A stretch of 23,965 bases of DNA from Silene noctiflora (lineage: Eukaryota; Streptophyta; Magnoliopsida; Caryophyllales; Caryophyllaceae): assembly GCA_009801015.1 (NCBI GenBank), contig VHZZ01000033.1, positions 438,387-462,351 of the forward strand, given 5' to 3'. Below, in pieces: positions 1 through 11,600 of the stretch (its first letter is position 1; each line of letters opens with the position of its first letter). Below the pieces are notes generated by a model, which made no database searches, was not told where the DNA came from, and saw only the letters and a program-made list of their open reading frames with translations. The position numbers and the translations under genes are program-made.

Positions 1-54
1 ATACGGATACGGAGGAGCCTATATCCACCACCGCCCCGCCCCAATGACATCTCT

Positions 55-2107
55 AGCTGAAATTGAAGTGTATAATACACGGTTTTCATGATTCCAGGGT
101 TTCGGACAAAAATCTTAGTAACAGAGGATTAGTGGGTGCCGATATACAATAAACCAATCTCCGGTGAAAGTCAGATACTCGTTCAAAATAGATCAATACT
201 TGTTATTTGGTGCAGAAATCGAATAAGACAACTCCCAAATAGAACTTCGACACGTGCAATAAAAACTGGAAAAGAAATAAACATTGACCCGACACGACCT
301 CCTAAACGGCTGAAATTGAAGTGTCTAATACACGATTTTCAGAACTTTAGGCTTCCGGAACAAAAATGCCCGTAAATCACACAGATGATTCCTCGGGTCA
401 GATAAAGCGTCCACATAAATTTTGGGGAGTAACAAAGGGCATTTAAGGGTGCCGGTACGCAATAAAGTAATTTCGGGTGAAAGTTTTATACTCATTAAAA
501 ATGGATTAATACTTGTTATTTGGTGATGAAATCGAATGAGACCACTCTTAAAGCAACCTCGGACACGTCCTAGAAAAACCGTGAGAGAAAGAAACATGAC
601 CCGATATCACCCCCTGAAAGGCTGAATTGAAGTGTATAATACATAGTTTTTGGGATTATAGGGTACCTGAACAAAAATGCTCGTAAATCACATGGACGCT
701 TCCTCGGTTCAGATAAAGCGTTTACACAAATTTTGAGGAGCAAAAAATAACACTTGAGGGTGCCGGTATGCTATAAACTAAACTCGGGCGAAATCTAAAA
801 ACTCGTTACAAAGGGATTAATACTTATAATTTGGTGCTGAAATTGAATAAGACAACACCTGAAGCGACCTTAGACACCTGCAATTAAAATTGGGAGGTAA
901 AGCAACATGTCTCGACACGACATCCCGAACGGCTGCAATTGAAGTGTATAATACACGGTTTTCGGGTTTCGAGGGTCCTGGAACAAAAATGTCCGTAAAT
1001 AACCCGGATGGTTTCTCGAGTCGGATAAAGCGTCCACAGAAATTTTGAGGATTAATAGAAGACATTTGTGGGAGCTGGTATACAATAAACCAATCTCGGG
1101 TGAAAGTCAGATACTCTTTCAAAATGGATCAATACTTATTATTTGGTGCAGAAATCGAATAAGGCAATTCCTGAAGAGAACATGGATATGTGCTAGAAAT
1201 TAAAAACCGGAAAAGAAAGAAACATGACCCGACACGACCTCCTGAACGACTGAAATTGAAGTGTGTAATACACGATTTTCGGGATTCTAGGGTCCCAGAA
1301 CAAAAATGTTCGTAAATCACACAGATGGTTCTTCGGGTTAGATAAAGTGTCTACAGAAATTTTGGGGAGTAACACAAGACATTTGAGGGTGCCGGTATGC
1401 AATAAAGTAATTTCGGGCAAAGGTTGAATACTCGTTAAAAACGGATTAATACTTGTTATTTGGTGATGAAATCGAATGAGGCAACTCCTGAAGCAACCTC
1501 GGACACATGCTAGAAAAACCGGAAGAGAAAAAAACATGACCCGACACTACCTCCTGAACGGCTGAAATTGAAGTGTATTATACACGGTTTTCAAGACTAT
1601 AGAGTCGTGGAACAAAAATGTATAATTTGAGGGTGCCGGTATGCAATAAAGTAATTTCGGGCGAAAGTTGAATACTCGTTAAAAATGGATTTAATACTTA
1701 TTATTTGGCGATGAATCGAATGAGACAACTCTTGAAGCAACTTCGGACACGTTCTAGAAAAAACGGGAGAGAAAAAAACATAAACGGACACCACCTGCTG
1801 AACGGCTGAAATTGAAGTGTATAATACACCGTTTTCGGGATTATAGGGTCCCAGAACAAAAATGCCCGTAAATCACATGGACGCTTCCTCGGTTCAGATA
1901 AAGCGTGCACACAAATTTTGAAGAGTAATAAAGGACATTTGAGGGCGCAGGTATGCAATAAACTAATCTTGGACGAAAGTTAGATACTCGTTAAAAATGG
2001 ATTAATCAACTTCTGAAGCAACCTCGGACACGTGCTAGAAAACCAGGAGAGAAAGAAACATGACTCAACACCACCTCCCGAATGACTGTAATTGAAGTGT
2101 ATAATAC
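55..2107. repeat. Satellite-like tandem array 1, ~312-bp unit
   Basis: Diverged head-to-tail copies of one unit. The anchor GGCTGAAATTGAAGTGT (with small changes) recurs near 55, 308, 620, 931, 1248, 1560, 1804 and 2084. Full spacings are 311-317 bp; spacings of 253, 244 and 280 bp mark copies with internal deletions. Other recurring words are CCCGAACGGCTGAAATTG, AGATAAAGCGTCCACA and GACACGTGCTAGAAAAACC. Copies fall into sub-types: A (GGTGCAGAAATCGAATAAG), B (GGTGATGAAATCGAATGAG) and C (GGTGCTGAAATTGAATAAG). Their order here is A-B-C-A-B-B(deleted)-C(deleted). The left end is cut by the window edge or lies in bases 1-54, and the right end stops inside a unit at about 2107. Open frames on the minus strand arise because 312 is a multiple of three, so I do not call them genes. 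Confidence 0.93.
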
Positions 2108-2514
2108 AGTTGATAATATACACTAAAATAATTTAGTTGTATTAGACATTCTATTTAGCAGACTCTCAAAGCCTGTTTTGGGCCAAATTTTTGGGGGCCC
2201 GATGACCTACTATCACGATACCTCTATCATAACTATTAAACTAAAACCTTTTCGATACTCCTCTTATATGAGATGACATGGTAAACAAAAGAACAAACAC
2301 TTAGATTGGATAACTAGTCTTGCTACTCGTGCATTGCACGGGACTTTCATATTTTTGTTATTGTGTATTCTAATTTCAATGACTTCTTATTTAACCACTA
2401 TAATAGATAAATTATTGACTAAATTTGCTGGAAAAATAAGTCTATATGAAATGGTAAGTTTTCGCGAAATGTTTTAATTCGATTGCTTCCAAAAAAATTG
2501 GATAGTCTTTTCAC

Positions 2515-2639
2515 TTGTATAAGACGGTTTTACATAAAAAATGTGTAAAACGGATCGAAACATAAAAAAAGTAATGAATAAAGACAGCTACTAAAATGAC
2601 CCATTTTATAATAATCTTGTTCAAGACCGCCTTACACAA
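2515..2639. mobile_element. MITE-like element with TIRs (125 bp)
   Basis: The left end reads TTGTATAAGACGGTTTTACA, and the reverse complement of the right end reads TTGTGTAAGGCGGTCTTGAA, giving imperfect terminal inverted repeats of about 20 bp. The interior is AT-rich and non-coding. The end motif GTAAGACGGTCT recurs in the element at 12291-12412, so the two probably belong to one superfamily. I did not find a clear target-site duplication. Confidence 0.6.
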
Positions 2640-3029
2640 TTAAATAAGTCAAGAGTTGTTGCTTGGTGCGCGTTTCTTTATAAAATAGGTAATGTATACT
2701 TATGAGTTATGACTTATGAGGGAATGATGAAGAGTTGTTGCTTAGTAGTCTTTTTTTATTTTTATTATTTTTTTTAAAGAAAATGTGTTATTGATGAGTT
2801 TGAGGGTAAATGGGAGAATAAGTGATAAATCTTGATGTGGCAAAAAATTTGATGTTTAGTTTGTATTTTTATTATTATATGGAGTAGCTTTTAAAAATTA
2901 ACCATTGTACATAGCTACTATTATTAGCCTAATCATTTGGACCCATAAACCCGAAAATAAGCTGAACTTATTGAAAGAAGTCAGCTCGTAGTTAAAACCC
3001 CTCTCAAACGAGAAAAAGGATTACGCATT

Positions 3030-3254
3030 TGAGGTAGTACCTCAGACCTTTTAATTTTTGAGCATATACACATTGTTTCTGAGCATATTAGTATTTTTAA
3101 ATATAGTTTTTGAGTAATATTATATTTTTTTTTAGTTTAATGTTTTAAATAAATGTACTCAAAAACTTAATACTACAAATTCATGATATTTAAAATAAAA
3201 CTCAATTTTTTTAATATAAAACTCAGAAAATAGATATTAAGAGGTATTACCTCA
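3030..3254. mobile_element. MITE-like element bounded by GAGGTA-TACCTC
   Basis: The left end TGAGGTAGTACCTC (3030-3043) is matched at 13 of 14 positions by the reverse complement of 3241-3254. Each end is itself nearly palindromic, so the termini read as both direct and inverted repeats. Internally, TTTTTGAGTA/TACTCAAAAA-type words also pair across the element. It is about 225 bp, extremely AT-rich and non-coding. I infer a non-autonomous DNA transposon; transposase type and target-site duplication are not clear. Confidence 0.5.
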
Positions 3255-4124
3255 GATGTATAGTCTATGAACTGCTCTCAAACTGATGGCTTAAAAAAAG
3301 AATAATTAAAATACACATTTTTTATGTCTTGTTTAAGCTTATTAAGGTGGTTGGTAAATGGTAATGACAAATGAGTGATCAAGTTTAGAGGAGAATGATA
3401 AATTGATAATTGTTGTTAAAACTTAAAAGAAGATTTTTATGAATAAACGGGTTTTTTAACAAGTGTCTATACGGTATAGGTTATGATTTATGTCGAGTAA
3501 GTAAGAAATACTCGTATGATAACAATATTATTGGGTGGTATCGAGTTTTAGTTCCACTATACAACAGTATATTAATTTGAGCATGTTGTGTAGAACTCAT
3601 TACTACGAGATAACACTATCTTATTTTTCTTATCTTTTTAACTTATAGATTCACAATTTCAACGAGGCTTAATTTTAGATCTCGTCCTGCAATAAAGGGA
3701 GTTAAAAAGGGGTTTGAACCCAGGTCATAGGTGTCATTATTCATGACATTATCAGCTAAGATAGCTGATATCTGATAAATATAGTGAAACAAAATAATAA
3801 TATATAGATCTCCTTTATTCTTGGATTACTTACACTAAAGGTGCAATGTGATTAGCTCTCAAATCAAATCCTTTCAATTACTAATAAAAGCCAAACAATA
3901 TCAATGATAGAGATTTAGGATGTGCCTAAAGTTGTGGTCTATGATTTAATTGAATTATTATTATGTAGACCCAAGAATAATGCATGCAATCAACTTTGTT
4001 ACTAAAGCTCTTTTTCTAGGTCTTGCATAACTTGCATCATATGATCCACATAAACTATATATTTGTCATGTTTTGTTTAGCTATATGTTCCCTCAATCAT
4101 GTTTTCCTTGCATTAGTCACTATT

Positions 4125-4697
4125 TTTACATCTAAATCTACAATCATGAATGCTAAGTGTCAACTCTCTCCAATCAAAATGATACATAGTTGCATATGGA
4201 TCGGGGTACGTCTTAAGGGTACATGATGTTTTCTTCAAAAGATAAATACCCGCGCTCCTGGTTCCTTAAGGAGTACCATGAGCGCAGAATTAGAATTTGT
4301 ACGTCTAAATCGACAATCATGAATGCAAAGTGCCAACTCTCTCCTATCAAAATGATGCGTACGGATTGGGGTACGTCTTAGGGGTACATGATGTTTTTCT
4401 TCAAAAGATAAATACCCGCGCTCCTGGTTCCTTAAGGAGTACCATGAGCGCAGAATTAGAATTTGTACGTCTAAATCGACAATCATGAATGCAAAGTGCC
4501 AACTCTCTCCTATCAAAATGATGCGTACGGATTGGGGTACGTCTTAGTGGTACATGATGTTTTTCTTCAAAAGATAAATACGCACGCCCCTGTTTCCGTA
4601 GGGAGTACCATACGCGCAGAACTAGAATCCTCGTGGGAGACGACATTTGGTTTGTGTCATTACGTGTTCCCTAATCGAAATATTCAACTTTAGCTAC
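4125..4697. repeat. 166-bp tandem repeat, 3-4 copies
   Basis: The word GATAAATACC (last copy GATAAATACG) starts at 4241, 4407 and 4573, an exact 166-bp period. Each unit holds CGACAATCATGAATGC, GTGCCAACTCTCTCC, a GTACGTCTTA-type word and GTACATGATGTTTT. The two middle copies are nearly identical. The first (from about 4125) is more diverged, and the last runs into a unique right flank ending near 4697 with AATATTCAACTTTAGCT. A single-copy relative, including that right flank, lies at 11056-11312. The period is not a multiple of three, and the small frames across it shift between copies, so I do not read it as coding. Confidence 0.92.
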
Positions 4698-5641
4698 TGA
4701 ATATTTATATATTCGGAATTTTTAGACAAACATCGAGTCCAAAGCAAGATAAATAAATCATGACCAATTTTTGGTCATTGAATTCCAAATATTTTGATTA
4801 ATTACACAATGCTTGTTTGCTTCATATATGCTCCTATAAACCCGGTAAAAAAAACCGACAAGGCAAGACATCAAAGTATTCTTTTTTGATGATTGTATCG
4901 AGTTTGTTACACGAACTGATGGCGCTTTAGCCTACATCCAAGTATATACAATATACAGAGACCTTCAAAAGTTTCAATCAAAGGCTAGGAGATATAGCAT
5001 TACACCGAAAACGGAAACATGGGGATGCTTTTGCAGATTCAAAGCAAGACAAGGCAATCTGCTCGTGCTAGGCAAAACTTTAGACAAGATATACCCAGCA
5101 AAAAGTGCCTAACAAGACCAAAACCACTTCGTCTTTCCGAAATCCTTTCTTTTGCCCAAGGATAGTGTAGTCTGGGCAAGTTTGGAACATGTACCTCATA
5201 CATGACACGCGAAGAACACGGAAAATGCCCCTCTTCATAACCATTATGGCATTTACCAGAAGTACAAGACCAACAATAATATACCCAAACTTGTCGGTTT
5301 GCTTGAAATTCCCATGTCTACAATGTTGAAAGGTGTGTCTTGGTATACATTACATCCAGCAAAAGGGTAGAAAATAAAGCAACTCTGATGAGAACATTCA
5401 AGAATTTGCTTGTTTGCTTGAAAATTCCGGGGACAGAACCGGGTCTCACGAGTACACCACCCAATTACACCTTAATCAATGATTAATAACACGTAATATG
5501 TAATCCTGAAAAATTAAGACCAATGAATTATACTAACCAATATGACTTCATTAATCTGGGTTTCAATCATTTCCTATCAATCACTGGCTCGGCAAATGAG
5601 TGAGACTATGAAGAAATCGCCTTGAAATTAAACAGTTTCGT
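4698..5641. other. 3' flank of the cyclin T gene
   Basis: AT-rich sequence downstream of the minus-strand cyclin T stop codon. It must contain that gene's 3' UTR and poly(A) site, but I cannot place the cleavage site with confidence. The near-repeated phrase GTTTGCTTGAAA occurs near 5298 and 5411. No convincing coding frame was seen. Confidence 0.5.
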
Positions 5642-8600
5642 TCAATCTAAAACCACCTTTCGCTTCTTAGACGCAGAAACATATCCAAGTTCTACACCTT
5701 TCTCCAGCTCTCTCTCTATGAACAGATCACTGTTTCCTTCAGCTTCTGCTTCCAGAACCTTATTTTTAGCATTTTTTATACGCCTTGCCTTCTCAAACGC
5801 CCCTCTAAGGCGATCAACATCAAGTTTGCTAGCATCATCGACTTGAGTTTTCATAAAGCTTGTATGAGCAGTCTCATTGTCCGTAAGACTACAAATTTCA
5901 CTGCAATCACTTGATTGATACTCTGATGCTTCCTTCAACATAACTTGGTGCGTTTTAGTTCTGTGACTCAGGCTATTCTTGTGGGATGGAGGTTTCGGGA
6001 TATAACTGTCCATAGGAGGAACTTCCTTCATGTCTGACCCCACTGTTAACCCGCTCTGTACGCTATATTCTGTTGACTGGCTTGTTCCACACTCAACTTT
6101 CTGAGCCACCTTCGTTCCTTTGATGCGAGATGGTTCCGGGACTGTACTTTCCATGGGAGCATCATCCTTCATGTCTGACCCCACTGTTAATCCGCTCTGT
6201 ACACCATATTCTGTTGACTGGCTTGTTCCACACTCAACTTTGTGAGCCACCTTCGCTCCGTTGGTGCGAGATGGGGTGACTTTCGGCTTTCCATCATTCT
6301 TGAAATACCGGAGCATCTGCTGAGTAACCTCTGAGAGAAAAAGGCAGTTCAGTGCAATCCAAATGTAATCTATAAGGTGTATGGAAACGCTAACTTCAAT
6401 GAAGTCATGGCACATCTAGCTAGAGCCAGGCATCACTTGGATGTTTTTGATACACTTGGTAGTGATATCCTATTTCACTGCTATTAATTAAATTAACAAT
6501 TCTTAGAATATGTAAGGATTTACCAAGTACATTGATTGACCAAAGAAAAAAATTAAATCACCGTAAAATTTATAAAGTGGGTAACTGAGCAGCGCCTGTT
6601 CTATTCACCTTATAATTGCCACTTAGTTTCAATGAATTTAATTTTCTCATGCTTTCGTGTACTTCAACTTCCCTGGAGTTGATAAAAGTTTCTGAGCTTA
6701 TGCAATTTTTTCAAGTTAACCAAGCCAAAAGTAAACTTGAACCAGCGACGGCAATCTAACCCAGAACATAGCATTTATGGCTGTACTACACTAGAAAAAA
6801 CTTGCAAGTTATCCATGATAGTTCAGTTTAGGCAGAACGCCTTAATAGATATAGCTAAAGGTTTGTCTCTTAAAATTTTGCAAAATTTAAAATTTGACCA
6901 GCAGAAAGAAGTATTATCATTTTGTCGACAAATTGTCAGCCTGCAACCACTCATTAGATAAATGAAAAGCCACAAAAGAATAAGACTTGCACAAGACAAG
7001 GACCCACAAGGGCCACAACAACGCATTGCGACCAGGTTATCAAAGTTTTGGCAATTACCATAACCATATTTCTAGGCATGACAGCGCACATATAGAGCCC
7101 AACAACCAAGATCAGCAGTAGATACCAATTCTGAGATTATGCCTCAAACCACGAAAATACCAAGCACAAGGACTTATATCTCAGTACTGGTGCCAGAAGT
7201 CCTACGGGTTGCAAATGTGATAGCCAGCTATCTTGATAAAAGAAAGAATCTTGATAAAAGAAAGAAACATGACCCGACACGACCTCCCGAACGGCTGAAA
7301 TTGAAAACGATTTTTGGGAATCTAGGGCCCCGGAAAAAAAATGCCCGTAAATCACACAGACGGTTGCCCGGGACAGATAAATCGTCCACAGAAATTTTGG
7401 GGGAGTAACAAAGGACATTTTAGGGTGTCGGTTTGCAATAAACTAATCTTGGGAGAAAGTCGGATACTCATTCAAAATGGATCAATACTTGTTATTTGTT
7501 GATGAAATCGAATGAGTAACATAGGACATTTTAGGGTGTCGGTTTGCAATAAACTAATTTCGGGAGAAAGTCGGATACTCGTTAAAAATGGATCAATACT
7601 TGTTATTTGGTGCTAAAATCGAATAAGTCAATTCTTGAAGCGACCTCGGACACCTGCGATAAAAATCGGGAGAGAAAAAAAAACATGACCCGACCTCCCG
7701 AACGGCTGAAATTGAAGTGCATAATACACGGTTTTCGGGATTCCGGGGTCTCGGAATAAAAATGTCCGTAAATCTCACAGACAGTTCCTTGAGTCCGATA
7801 AAGAGTCCACATAAATTTTGAGGAGTAACAAAGGACATTTGTGGATGTCGGTATACAATAAACCAATATCGGGTGAAAGTCGGATACTCGTTCAAAATGA
7901 ATAAATACTTGTAATTTGGTGCAGAAATCGAACAAGGTAACTCCTGAATAGACCTTGGACACGTGCTAGAAAAACCAGAAAAGAAGGAAACATGACCCGA
8001 CACGACCTTCCGAACGGCTGAAATTGAAATGTTTAATACACGACTTTCGGGATTCCACGGCCTCGGAACAAAAATGTCCATAAAGCACACGGACTTTTCC
8101 TCGAGTCAGATAAAGCGTTCACATAAATTTTGAGGAGTAACTGAGAACATTTGTGGGTGCCGATATACAATAAACAATCATGGGTGAAAGTCGGATACTC
8201 GTTCAAAATGGATCAATACTTGTTATTTGGTGCTAAAATCGAATAAGTCAATTCTTGAAGCGAAAAATCGGGAGAGAAATGAACATGATCCGATACGACC
8301 TCCAGAATTGCTGAAATTGAAATGTGTAATTCACGATTTTCGGGATTCTAGAGTTCCGGAACAAAAATGCCTGTAAATCACACAGATGGTTCCTCGAGCC
8401 AGATAAAGCATCCACCGAAATTTTGAGGAGTAACAGAGGACATTTGAGGGTACCAGTATGCAATAAAGTAATTTCAAGCGAAAGTTGAATCTTCGTTATA
8501 AACGGATTAATACTTGATATTTGGTGATGAAATTGAATGAGACAACTCCTGAAGCAACCTCGGACACGTGCTAGAAAAATCGGGAGAGAAAGAAACATGA

Positions 8601-11600
8601 CCCGACACCACTTCCTGAACGGCTGAAATTGAAGTTATAATACATGGTTTTCGGGATTATACGGTCCTGAAACAAAAATGCCCGTAAATAACATAGACGC
8701 TAGCTTCCTAGGTTCAGATAAAGCGTCCACACAAATTTTGAGGAGTAACAGAGGATATTTGAGGGTGCCGGTGGCGAAAGTTAGATATTCGTTAAAAATT
8801 GATTAATACTTATAATTTGGTGCTGAAATCGAATGAGTCAACTCCTGAAACGACTTTGGACATCTGCCATAAAAATCGGGAGAGAAAGAAACTTGACCCT
8901 ACACGACCTCACAAACGGCTGAATTTGAAGTGTATAATCACGGTTTTCAGGATTCTAGGGTTTCGGAACAAAAATGTCCGTAAATCACATGGACGGTTCC
9001 TCGAGTCAGGTAAAGCGTCCTCAGAAATTTTGATGAGTAACAGGAGACATTTGTGGGTGCCGGTATACAATAAACAAATCTCGGGTTAAAGTTGGATACT
9101 CGTTAAAAATGGATTAATATTTGTTTTTTGGTGATGAAATCAAATGAGGCAACTCCTGAAGCAACCTCGGACACGTGCTTGAAAAACCGGGAGAGAAAAA
9201 AACATGATCCGACACGACCTCTCGAACAGCTGAAATTTAAAATGTATAATACACGGTTTTCGAGATTTGAGGGTCCCAAAACAAATATGTCCGTAAATTA
9301 CAATGACGGATCCTCGAGTCAGATAAAGCGTCCACAGAAATTTTGAGGAGAAACATAAGATATTTGCGGGTGCCGGTATACAATAAACCAATCTGGGGTG
9401 AAAGTCGAATATTCGTTGAAAATGGATCAATACTTGTTATTTGGTGCAAAAATCGAATAAGGCAACTCTTGAAGAGACCTTGGACACGTGTTAGAAAAAC
9501 CGGAAAAGAAAGAAACATGACCCGACACAACCTTCCGAACGGCTGAAATTGAAATGTATAATACACGATTTTCGAGATTCTAAGGTTCCGGAACAAAAAT
9601 TCCCGTTGTTAGATAAAGCGTTCACAAAATTTTTGGGGAAAGTTGAATACTTATTAAAAATGGATTAATACTTGTTAAAAATGGATTAATACTTGTTATT
9701 TGAGGGTCCCGGTATGCAATAAAGTAATTTCGGGCGAAAGTTGAATACTTATTAAAAATGGATTAATACTTGTTATTTGGTGGTGAAATCAACTACATGC
9801 AACTCCTGAAGCAACCTCGGACAAGTGCTAGAAAAACCGGGAGAGAAAAAAACATGACCATAACACCACCTCATGAATGTCTGAAATTGAAGTGTAATAA
9901 TACACGGTTTTCGGGATTCTAGGGTCCCGGAACAAAATGCTCGTAAATCACATAGACACTTCATTCCTCGGTTCAAATAAAGCGTCCGCAAATTATGAGG
10001 AGTAACAGAGGATATTTATGGGTGCCGGTATGCAATAAACTAATCCCAGGTTGATACTCGTTAAGAATGAATTAATCAACTCCTGAAGCAACCTCGGACA
10101 CGTGCTAGAAAATCGGGAGAGAAAGAAACATAACCTAACACGACCTCCCGAACGGCTGAAATTTAAATGTTTAATACGCGATTTTCGGGATTCTACGGTC
10201 GGATAAATCGTCCATAGAAATTTTGGGGAGTAACAGATGAAATTTTAGGGTATCGATTTGCAATAAACTAATCTCGGGAGAAAGTTGGATACTCGTTAAA
10301 AATGGATCAATACTTGTTATTTGGTGTTAACCTTGGACACTTGCAAGAAAAATCGGGAAATAAAAAAACAAGACCCGACACGACCTCCCCGAACGGCTGA
10401 AATTGAAGTGTGTAATACACGGTTTTCGGGATTCTAGGGCCTCGGAACAAAAATGTCCGTAAATCACACGGACTGTTTCTCGAGTCAGATAAAGCGTCCA
10501 CAGAAATTTTGAGGAGTAACAGAGGACATTTGTGGGTGTTGGTATACAATAAACCAATCTTGGGTGAAAGTCGGATACTCGTTCGAAATGGATCAATACT
10601 TGTTATTTGGTGCAGAAATCGAATAAGGCAAATCCTGACGAGACCTTGGACACGTGCTAGAAAAACCGGAAAAGAAAGAAACATGACCAGATACGACCTC
10701 CCAAACGGCCAAACGGCTGAAATTGAAGTGTGTAATACGATTTTCGGGATTCTAGGGTCCCGGAACAAAAATTTCCGTAAATTACACAGATGGTTCCTCA
10801 AGTCAGATAAAGCGTCCACATAAATTTTGGAGTGTAACAGAGGACATTTAAGGGTGCAAGTATGCAATAAAGTAATTTCGGGCGAAAGTTCAATAATCGT
10901 TAAAAATGGATTAATACTTGTTATTTGGTGAGGAAATTGAATGAGGCAACTCCTGAAGAACCTCAGACACGTGCTAGAAAAACCGGGAGAGAAAGAAACA
11001 TGACTCGACACACTCCTGAACGGCTGAAATAGAAGTGTATAAATACACGGTTTTCTAGGGAGTACCATGAGCGTAGAACTTGAATTTGTACATCTAAATC
11101 GACAATCATGAATGCTAAGTGCCAACTCTCTCCAATCAAAATGTGCATATGGATCAAGGTACATTTGTTTTAAGGGTACATGATGTTTTTCTTCACCCGC
11201 TCCCGTGGTTCCCTAGAGAGTATCATTCATGGAGAACTAGAATCCTAGTGGGAGACGACATTTGGTTAGTGGCATTTTGTGTTCCCTAATTGAAATATTT
11301 CAACTTTAGCTTCAATGAAATGAATAAATGTATGATCTTTTGAGACGTAACACTAAACCCGAAGTCCTACGGATTAAGTTGCAAATGTGATAGCCAGCTA
11401 TCTTGATAAAAGAAGTTTCATATTTTCTAGCTATCTATATCTCCGAGAGACAGAAGATATGTTTGCTTGGCGTAACAGATCCAGATCCAGATCAATCATT
11501 TCTTTCTCTGATCCAGATCTGGAAGTAATGCTCATGACTAGAAAACCATAACATCAGATAGACGAAAGGGGAGGGTGAAATAATTTGACAAACTCATTCC

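Larger units (their letters stand above)
2108..4120. other. Gene-free AT-rich spacer
   Basis: No open frame here shows protein family signals, conserved motifs or plausible splice sites. Apart from the two MITE-like elements listed separately, I see only AT-rich sequence. A short near-palindrome, CTCGTGCATTGCACGGG, lies near 2326-2342; I could not assign it to an element. Confidence 0.6.

Noticed and set aside
4235..4693. Repeated small proteins encoded across the 166-bp repeat
   Set aside because: The period is not a multiple of three, so the same peptide appears in different frames in successive copies. It is a by-product of the DNA repeat.
5622..5846. A 74-codon plus-strand frame
   Set aside because: It is the antisense shadow of the last cyclin T exon, whose protein has clear family context.
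6737..7026. Overlapping plus and minus frames of 67-74 codons in the last cyclin T intron
   Set aside because: No family signals, low-complexity composition and mutual overlap; consistent with chance frames in intron DNA.
55..11055. A CRISPR-like reading of the regular repeats
   Set aside because: Units are ~312 bp, directly adjacent without spacers, diverged and in a plant nuclear context.
10307..11164. A 285-codon minus-strand frame, plus many similar 60-165-codon frames in both arrays
   Set aside because: They run across tandem monomers whose 312-bp period is divisible by three, so one stop-free frame persists by default. They differ between monomers by frameshifts, overlap in several frames and have no splice or start logic.
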